Source: Novosphingobium profundi
Lineage (GTDB): Bacteria; Pseudomonadota; Alphaproteobacteria; Sphingomonadales; Sphingomonadaceae
Assembly: GCF_020524485.1 (NCBI RefSeq)
Contig: NZ_JAIVLF010000004.1
Span: forward strand, 248,001 to 312,000
Length of the DNA: 64,000 nucleotides
Direction of reading: 5' to 3'
A program made the translations under genes and the position numbers. The number at the start of each line of letters is the position of its first letter. The first letter of the stretch is position 1. The notes beneath the pieces were generated by a model. That model did not search any database, had not been told where the DNA came from, and worked only from the letters and a program-made list of their open reading frames with translations. This document shows positions 62,983 to 64,000 of this stretch, one piece after another.

Positions 62983-64000
62983 GACGCCTGCGCTTTCGCT
63001 CACTAGGCACCCTCGCCAGCGTGACCGCGCTGGCCGCCTGCACTGTGGGGCCCGATTACCACCTGCCCGAGAACGCGGCCATCGCGCGGCCCGAGGCCAA
63101 GGCCCCGCTCACCGCAGGCGCGCTTACCGTGACGGACGAACTGCCGCCGCGCTGGTGGTCGCTCTACGACGATCCGGTCCTCGACGCGCTGGAAGAGCAA
63201 GCTCTGGCCGCCAACACCGAGCTGCGTTCAGCGGGCGCCAACCTTGCGCGCTCGGCCGCCATGGTGCGCGCGACAAAGGGCCTCCACGATCCGCAGGTCG
63301 CAGTTGATGCGCAGGTCCAGCGCGCGCGCCTTTCGGGCGAGAGCTTCCTGCGCTTCGAGACGATCCCGATGAACAACCTGGGCATCGGCGAGGCCAACGT
63401 CTCCTACCAGCTTGACCTCTTCGGCCAGATCCGCCGCCGGGTCGAGCAGGCCGAGACCGAGCACGAGGCGACCGAGGCGCTGCTTGAGGCCGTGCAAGTC
63501 ACCGTCGCCGCCGAAGTCGCGCGCGCCTATGTCGAGGTCTGCGGGGAGAACGAAGCGGTCGAGCTGGCCGAACAGGCCGTCGAAACACGCGAACACATCT
63601 TGGGTGTACTTGAGCGGCTCCACGCCGCCGGCAAGATTGGCACGCCCGAGGTCACCCTTGCCGAACAGATGCTTGCGCAGGCCCGATCACAGCTCCCCGG
63701 ACACCGCGCCCGCGTGCGCGCCGGGCTCTATCGCCTCGCCTATCTCATCGGGAAGACCCCGGCCGAATACCCGCACGAGGTGGAAAGCTGCAAGGCCCTG
63801 CCCAAGCTCGACCGTCCCCTTCCCATCGGCGACGGTGCCTCGCTGCTGGCGCGCCGCCCCGACGTGCGCGCGGCCGAACGCACGCTGGCCTCGGCCACGG
63901 CCGGGATCGGGGTCGCTGAGGCCGACCTCTACCCCCACATTGCTATCGGTGGCGGGGGCGGCACCTTCGGCCTCCTCGCCGATGTGGGCAAGGCGATGGC
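62979..64000 (+). CDS. NodT-family outer-membrane efflux lipoprotein, cut by window edge
   Basis: About 340 residues are visible from a GTG at 62979, overlapping the HlyD stop (GTGA); the 3' end lies beyond the window. The lipobox LAAC places Cys21 as the lipidated residue. The outer-membrane factor repeat is visible: AANTELRSAGANLARSAAMV, YQLDLFGQIRRRVEQAET, VAAEVARAYVEV, and the second-half LLARRPDVRAAERTLASATA. It forms the exit duct of the FUSC/HlyD pump. Confidence 0.92.
   Translation, partial: MRRLRFRSLGTLASVTALAACTVGPDYHLPENAAIARPEAKAPLTAGALTVTDELPPRWWSLYDDPVLDALEEQALAANTELRSAGANLARSAAMVRATKGLHDPQVAVDAQVQRARLSGESFLRFETIPMNNLGIGEANVSYQLDLFGQIRRRVEQAETEHEATEALLEAVQVTVAAEVARAYVEVCGENEAVELAEQAVETREHILGVLERLHAAGKIGTPEVTLAEQMLAQARSQLPGHRARVRAGLYRLAYLIGKTPAEYPHEVESCKALPKLDRPLPIGDGASLLARRPDVRAAERTLASATAGIGVAEADLYPHIAIGGGGGTFGLLADVGKAM

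Overview
The window is a high-GC chromosomal segment of a Gram-negative alphaproteobacterium, most likely a sphingomonad (Novosphingobium/Sphingobium-like). The evidence is the complete exosortase A (XrtA/PEP-CTERM) exopolysaccharide gene set, the rne / amidase / PBP1A neighbourhood, the sdhB-zapE pair, and an RNase E with an acidic insert in its S1 domain. All family assignments come from reading motifs and recalling families; no search was run.

Layout. 0-5.3 kb (minus strand): EPS control and initiation genes, namely sugar transferase, PrsK sensor kinase, PrsR sigma-54 response regulator and the start of a TPR protein, joined by stop/start overlaps. 5.6-13.3 kb: an orphan membrane-anchored protein, an exported M20 amidohydrolase, tRNA-Leu(CAA), small exported proteins, the efp / small exported protein / suhB operon, a ligand-binding-fold protein without a signal peptide, and a diguanylate cyclase. 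13.5-22.9 kb: housekeeping genes mrcA, a cell-wall amidase, rne (divergent, long leader), sdhB and zapE. 22.9-23.8 kb: an AT-richer stretch of 0.9 kb full of dyads, with a very strong terminator and a possible broken small gene. 23.8-26.1 kb: a CHASE2-EAL protein.

26.3-45.2 kb is the main XrtA locus. A ten-gene minus-strand operon runs from the outer-membrane export lipoprotein (39.4 kb) through chain-length protein, tyrosine autokinase, outer-membrane protein, ATPase, deacetylase, FemAB-like transferase, glycosyltransferase and exosortase A (fused to EpsI) to an asparagine-synthetase-like amidotransferase. Upstream lie a PLP decarboxylase and an AMP-forming ligase. Divergent from these, only 24 bases away, are an acyltransferase-like protein, an acyl carrier protein and two alpha/beta hydrolases. 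Together the decarboxylase, ligase, carrier protein, transferase and hydrolases look like a carrier-protein acylation or aminoacylation module of unknown chemistry embedded in an EPS/protein-sorting locus. This is the best candidate for an undescribed system in the window.

45.2-64 kb is accessory and metabolic: trxB, an alpha/beta hydrolase, tiny membrane proteins, a glutathione-dependent formaldehyde operon (frmA, VOC protein, fghA) with a divergent LysR gene and a clear operator-like dyad, an EAL phosphodiesterase with a CSS-type sensor, an isovaleryl-CoA-type dehydrogenase, a crotonase-fold protein lacking both catalytic glutamates, a TauE/SafE exporter, a predicted Tat-exported aminotransferase, and an efflux operon (FUSC, DUF1656, HlyD, NodT-type channel) with a divergent LysR gene. 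The window cuts the TPR gene at its left edge and the NodT gene at its right edge.
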